Source: Candidatus Melainabacteria bacterium (lineage in GTDB: Bacteria; Cyanobacteriota; Vampirovibrionia; Vampirovibrionales; JAJTHC01). Taken from it: 9,391 nt of DNA. Both the position numbers and the translations under genes were made by a program. Of this stretch, positions 5,984-9,391 are shown piece after piece (the first letter of the stretch is position 1; every line of letters starts with the position of its first letter). A model generated the notes under the pieces. It did no database searches, was not told where the DNA came from, and was given only the letters and a program-made list of their open reading frames with translations. Location: contig JAPLIO010000233.1 of NCBI GenBank assembly GCA_026389055.1, forward strand, positions 1 to 9,391. The letters run 5' to 3'.

Positions 5984-7875
5984 TGATGATGAGTAGCACC
6001 AATCCTTTCAACAATGGCATTAGTAACAGTATCAATGCTTTCGGTAATTTGACCTATTCAGCTAACAAATGGGGTGAACTTAGAGCCAAACAATTGCTGG
6101 CTGAAGCAGACGCTGCCCATAGCTTCTTGAGGCCTGTAGCCAAAGTGGTTGCTGCACCGCTAGCTACCCTGCTAACCGAGGGTACCAAAGCAGATTTTGA
6201 CCGCTTTAATTTTACCCCTGAACTGGGGGGCTTTACCATTCCGCATTTACCGCTAATGCTAACGCTAATTATGTTTTATGGGTTTATGATGCCCGCCCGT
6301 ATCGATTCTGAACTGAAGCGAGCCGATAATTTAACCCCGCAGGAACAGGCAAACGAAGGCATCGTTAATAAAGGTATTCGGCAAGTAGTTAAGCTCTTTT
6401 ACCGAGGGGGTACCATTAAGACTGACCCTAAAAGTGGCACCCCTGATAATAACGTGAATACGGTGGATGTTCGCCCCGTGCGAGACGTTATTATTCGGGA
6501 TATGCTTTCGATTTCTCTGTTTTTGTTTGCCCTTGAACCTGCCCAACAACTGCTACGGGTTAAAAAGCAAACCGATGGTGGGCTGTTTTCCTTTGGTAAA
6601 ATTGAAAGCCAGCCCGTACTAGCCATTATGGATAGACCTTGGAACCCCAATGGCGAAATGGAGGCATGGTCTTACGAAAAAACAAACAGATTGTACCAGT
6701 TAAATAATTTAAAGGCGACGGAAAACTTTGCCAATTTATTTGGGGGCAATACTTATAACAAACAAAGTGCCGAAATTTTCCGTCGAGCCGTGGCAAACGT
6801 TAATTTATATGCGGAAGATGCGGCGTTTAAAACCGCTGCAGATAAGACTATCGGGCAGTTGCACCAATTAGGCACAACACAAAACACCTTAACCAATGCC
6901 TTCAAAACTTTTTATGATGCCCATCAACTAACGGCGAAAAAAGATTTGGGTGTTGATGAAAATTTAGCTTTAAGCCTGTTGTTTGAAAAACTGCCTAGCT
7001 TTAAGAAACAGTCAGAGATAGATGATTTAACAAAGGAAACCTTGGCTGGCGAAGTAACCGAGGCAAAAGAAACCATCGATAAAGAAATTAAAAAAGCGTT
7101 GAGTGCCGTTAAGCTTGATATAGACTTTTTAGAAGCACTTAAAGCAGGAGCGAATCAAGGCGAACACCATACCCACAAACCCTTTGCGGAAAGCTTCCTG
7201 AAAGCCTACCAAGAAGGCGATAGAGAAGCTTTCCATAAAGCGATGTTGCTGGCTTCTAACGTGGGTGGGCTGGTAGATAGTGTTGTTAAAAAGCAAGGTA
7301 ACAGTCTTTCTGAAAGCAAATTTGACCGTTACGGCAAGGCGTGGGAGCATCTTCAGGGCTTGCAAAATTTATTACCACAATATCACCTACTACGCCATAC
7401 GGAAACCTTGTTGCAAAAAGAAGGGTCTGAACAGTCTTTTTTAGCAGGGGTTAAGGGGTTGTTTAGCCATTCTAAACTAGCTTTAGAAGGTATTAAACGC
7501 TTGGAAGAAGTAACCCAAAAGGCAAGAAAAGAGGGTAAGGCAGTGGGTGTTAAAAACCTATTTGGTAAAGTGGCAGATACGTTTAACCCAACCGCTGTAT
7601 TTAAAGAGTTTGCCCGCAGTATGAAGGCACCTGTTGATTGGATGACCTTTGTGTTGGTGGCTGGGGTTATTGGGTTTGTGCCTGTATGGATTAACCAAGT
7701 TTATACGGATTTAGAGTTTAAGTTTAAGCATAGCAATGATAAAGTGCCGCCACCTTTGGATGAAGACCCTTCACAAGCAGAGTTAGAGGCATTTGATTAT
7801 TTGCCGTTGGTACCCAAATCAGGTACGGCTCCTGCTGTACATCGGTTTCAAGATTTAGCCAACCAACAACCGTAG
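5980..7875 (+). CDS. Large membrane protein of unknown function, second of a paralogous pair
   Basis: The protein is 631 residues with no recognisable family. AGGAGG (5964-5969) lies 10 bases before the first of four consecutive ATG codons, so the first (5980) is chosen. It overlaps the upstream TGA stop. Hydrophobic segments are at about 86-105, 172-192 and 555-572. Between the last two lie about 360 mostly charged, helix-rich residues, with a Lys/Glu-rich stretch near 345-385 that may form a coiled coil. A tail of about 58 residues follows. The order short N-terminus, two segments, long soluble region, one segment, Pro-containing tail matches the upstream protein. Local similarities agree: TE...F..FN, then P..R..S.LKR, then an IRD/LRE motif before the second segment. 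Divergent paralogy is inferred. A two-subunit membrane complex is possible but unproven. Confidence 0.87.
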   Translation: MMMMSSTNPFNNGISNSINAFGNLTYSANKWGELRAKQLLAEADAAHSFLRPVAKVVAAPLATLLTEGTKADFDRFNFTPELGGFTIPHLPLMLTLIMFYGFMMPARIDSELKRADNLTPQEQANEGIVNKGIRQVVKLFYRGGTIKTDPKSGTPDNNVNTVDVRPVRDVIIRDMLSISLFLFALEPAQQLLRVKKQTDGGLFSFGKIESQPVLAIMDRPWNPNGEMEAWSYEKTNRLYQLNNLKATENFANLFGGNTYNKQSAEIFRRAVANVNLYAEDAAFKTAADKTIGQLHQLGTTQNTLTNAFKTFYDAHQLTAKKDLGVDENLALSLLFEKLPSFKKQSEIDDLTKETLAGEVTEAKETIDKEIKKALSAVKLDIDFLEALKAGANQGEHHTHKPFAESFLKAYQEGDREAFHKAMLLASNVGGLVDSVVKKQGNSLSESKFDRYGKAWEHLQGLQNLLPQYHLLRHTETLLQKEGSEQSFLAGVKGLFSHSKLALEGIKRLEEVTQKARKEGKAVGVKNLFGKVADTFNPTAVFKEFARSMKAPVDWMTFVLVAGVIGFVPVWINQVYTDLEFKFKHSNDKVPPPLDEDPSQAELEAFDYLPLVPKSGTAPAVHRFQDLANQQP

Positions 7876-7880
7876 CCCCC

Positions 7881-9245
7881 CTACTTACCGACCCCATTTA
7901 GCCAGCGTTGGGCAAAGTTCTTGGCCTCGGTATCCCACAAAAACAACAAATCCTTAAAGCCATGGTTGGGCTTCAGCCCCAATTCCAACGATGAAACCGC
8001 TGGTAATTCCAAAACCCCACGCTCCCTCGTCTTCACCCAAATAGTTTCCTTATCATCCCTGTAAAGCGGTTTCTGCTCGACACTTTGCCTATCAAACCCA
8101 AATTCTAACGATAAGCCCCGTTGGGCATAATGCCCCTCAATGGCTTCAAACAACTGCTGCTTCTGGGCTTCATCCAGCAGATTTGGCAGCGTTTCCAAGT
8201 TGATAAATTTCGGCAAGTCATGTCGCATCATCCGCTTGGCAAGGGTTTTCAGCAACGCATCTTCACTGTACAAGCTCCAACAATGTATGGCTTCCCACAA
8301 GTAGCAATCATCCATCCGCAAATAGGAATGCGTGGGTAATTGTTCACCTTGGGTTACCAAGCCGTACAACTCATCAGCGGGATGCCCTGTATCGATGCCG
8401 TTATCTTTCGCCCAAATAAAGCGTTTTAGTACAAATTTTAACAAGGCTTCGCTGGCTTTATCTAAGGAATGCAACGCCATTTTATAAGCTTCATACCGCC
8501 CAAACAGGTAGTGTTCCACGGCAGGCACACCGTCTTCTAGCACGGTAACAATCGGCTTACCTTCGTGGGTGTTGCAAATTTCCAAACAACTAATAATTCT
8601 ATCGCTTTCAATGTTGCCATATTTTGTACCCATAAAATGGGCATCGCGAAGCAGATAATCCAACCTATCCATATCCAACTGGCTAGAAACAAGGCTAGCT
8701 AAAAAATGCTTTTGCCCCTGAAATTCCCCCACGCCGTTAAAGCGTTTAAGCACTTGGGCTAAATCTCCCACGCCATGTTGGTGCCACAGGGTTTGCAGTT
8801 CTTCGTCTTCTTCTAGCAATTTGTAAAGCCAGAAATAATCGTGCGTTAGCCCTCGTTGATGCAATTCCAACACGTCTTCCAGCGTGTGCGAAAGCGGAGA
8901 ATGCCCTACATCGTGCAGTAAAATAGCCATTAGCAACGCACATTCGTACGTTACGTTACTGCCTGCAATGGTGGATTCCAACAACTGCCTGCTGCGTCTA
9001 TCATACTTGAAGACCAGCAAGGCTTTGGTCATTAAATGGGTTGCCCCGAGGCTATGGTTGAATCGACTATGCACCGCCCCAGGAAAGACGAACTCTGCCA
9101 AACCCATTTGTTTGATACGGCGTAGGCGTTGAAACACCCCACAATTGACGGTATCAAGCAATAGCTTGTGGATGGGGTCTTTACGGTCAAACTGCATAAT
9201 GCCGTGAATGGGGTCTGCCATTTGTAGCCATCGCCAACGGGTCAT
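7881..9245 (-). CDS. HD-superfamily phosphohydrolase (YwfO/COG1078-like, dNTPase-related)
   Basis: The protein is 454 residues, close to the usual 430-450 of this family. The family consensus is clear: DPIHG near 11-15, FQRLRRIKQMG at 38-48, FPGAVHSRFNHSLG at 54-67, LLHDVGHSPLSH at 109-120, and SSQLDMDRLDYLLRDA at 187-202. The HD metal ligands are inferred to be H64, H111, D112 and D191, with H115 and H120 near the active site; all are intact. Characterised relatives are metal-dependent dNTP triphosphohydrolases, often allosterically controlled, acting in the cytoplasm, so a role in nucleotide pool control or sanitation is likely but the substrate is not proven. AGGA lies nine bases before ATG 9245, which favours this start over the internal Met9. 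The gene is transcribed towards the membrane-protein pair and stops 5 bp from it. Confidence 0.95.
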   Translation of the reverse strand: MTRWRWLQMADPIHGIMQFDRKDPIHKLLLDTVNCGVFQRLRRIKQMGLAEFVFPGAVHSRFNHSLGATHLMTKALLVFKYDRRSRQLLESTIAGSNVTYECALLMAILLHDVGHSPLSHTLEDVLELHQRGLTHDYFWLYKLLEEDEELQTLWHQHGVGDLAQVLKRFNGVGEFQGQKHFLASLVSSQLDMDRLDYLLRDAHFMGTKYGNIESDRIISCLEICNTHEGKPIVTVLEDGVPAVEHYLFGRYEAYKMALHSLDKASEALLKFVLKRFIWAKDNGIDTGHPADELYGLVTQGEQLPTHSYLRMDDCYLWEAIHCWSLYSEDALLKTLAKRMMRHDLPKFINLETLPNLLDEAQKQQLFEAIEGHYAQRGLSLEFGFDRQSVEQKPLYRDDKETIWVKTRERGVLELPAVSSLELGLKPNHGFKDLLFLWDTEAKNFAQRWLNGVGK

Positions 9246-9257
9246 TATCTACTTTCC

Positions 9258-9285
9258 TTTAAATGGTTTTAAAATAAGGTATTAT
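9258..9285 (+). promoter_or_regulatory. Possible opposing promoter for a gene beyond the window
   Basis: On the plus strand TTTAAA (9258-9263), a 16-bp spacer and TATTAT (9280-9285) form a weak promoter overlapping the opposite-strand TATAAT. If used, it would transcribe the stem-loop at 9321-9362 as part of a leader. The match is modest and the target gene is not in the window. Confidence 0.25.
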
Positions 9286-9286
9286 A
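9281..9286 (-). promoter_or_regulatory. Extended -10 promoter of the HD phosphohydrolase
   Basis: Read on the minus strand, a perfect TATAAT is preceded by TGA, making the extended -10 pattern TGnTATAAT. No convincing -35 is seen at 16-18 bp, which extended -10 promoters tolerate. Transcription would start near 9274, leaving a leader of about 29 nt that includes the AGGA ribosome binding site. Confidence 0.65.
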
Positions 9287-9306
9287 TCAATTCACAATTT
9301 GAATAT

Positions 9307-9391
9307 CCTACCAACCAGTAGGAACGACCATCGCGTTTGCTCTGCAGTCGCCGATGCGTTCCGTCCACCGAAGGGGCAAAAAGAACATCCC
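9307..9391 (+). other. Strong stem-loop, possible structured leader RNA cut by window end
   Basis: GGAACG (9321-9326) pairs with CGTTCC (9357-9362), and CATCG (9329-9333) pairs with CGATG (9352-9356). This makes eleven pairs with a two-base bulge and an 18-base loop. A smaller hairpin, CCTAC/GTAGG (9307-9311 with 9318-9322), shares GG at 9321-9322 with the large stem, so the two are mutually exclusive, as in a conformational switch. Immediately after the stem, CACCGAAGGGGCAA resembles the conserved core of glycine riboswitches, but the expected upstream GGAGAG element is not visible. Identity is therefore open. It could also belong to an RNA of the neighbouring locus. Confidence 0.4.

Noticed and set aside
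8746..8943. Minus-strand and plus-strand short frames within the HD hydrolase gene
   Set aside because: The HD gene has intact family motifs across its whole length, so these are out-of-frame shadows.
9250..9391. RNase P RNA, considered for a GAGCAAACGCGATGG-like stretch on the minus strand
   Set aside because: The conserved opening GAGGAAAGUCCGGGCUC and other core blocks are absent, and the similarity falls inside a simple hairpin.

Overview
This is a 9.4 kb bacterial segment of moderate GC. It holds four large protein genes, two gene-poor intergenic regions rich in inverted repeats, and no rRNA, tRNA, CRISPR array or recognisable transposase. The lineage cannot be fixed from sequence alone. 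An M16-type zinc protease without a signal peptide next to large unknown three-segment membrane proteins is loosely reminiscent of non-photosynthetic Cyanobacteriota (Vampirovibrionia/Melainabacteria), but that is recollection and inference, not something shown here.

Layout. 1-492: noncoding. It opens with one end of a dispersed repeat (1-59), then a run of ten G, a long-range nested foldback (104-249), a G.U-containing hairpin (276-304), and a probable promoter (TATAAT at 342-347) whose leader carries a 16-bp palindrome and a TTGTAAC-N5-GTTACAA dyad. 493-3822 (+): a very long M16 (pitrilysin/insulinase-type) metallopeptidase. Its first half is active-looking (HLDEH plus a downstream Glu), its second half has no zinc site, and a Pro/Thr/Gln-rich linker joins them. 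3823-4183: intergenic. It holds a 140-bp element with perfect 16-bp terminal inverted repeats, whose right half is a second copy of the 1-59 repeat. 4184-5983 and 5980-7875 (+): two overlapping genes for large membrane proteins of unknown function, which look like diverged paralogues. 7881-9245 (-): an HD-superfamily phosphohydrolase of the YwfO/COG1078 type, convergent with the preceding gene across only 5 bp. 9246-9391: its extended -10 promoter, a possible opposing promoter, and a strong stem-loop that may begin the leader of a plus-strand gene outside the window.

How they fit together. The two membrane-protein genes are almost certainly one transcription unit, because their start and stop codons overlap and the second gene has a strong ribosome binding site. 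The M16 gene lies upstream in the same direction, and like the second membrane protein it starts with a run of ATG codons. Any functional link is inference, because the repeat element and a candidate promoter separate them. The HD phosphohydrolase is a separate unit of probable housekeeping nucleotide metabolism. The most interesting material is the dispersed inverted-repeat element, the structured leader region, and the membrane-protein pair.
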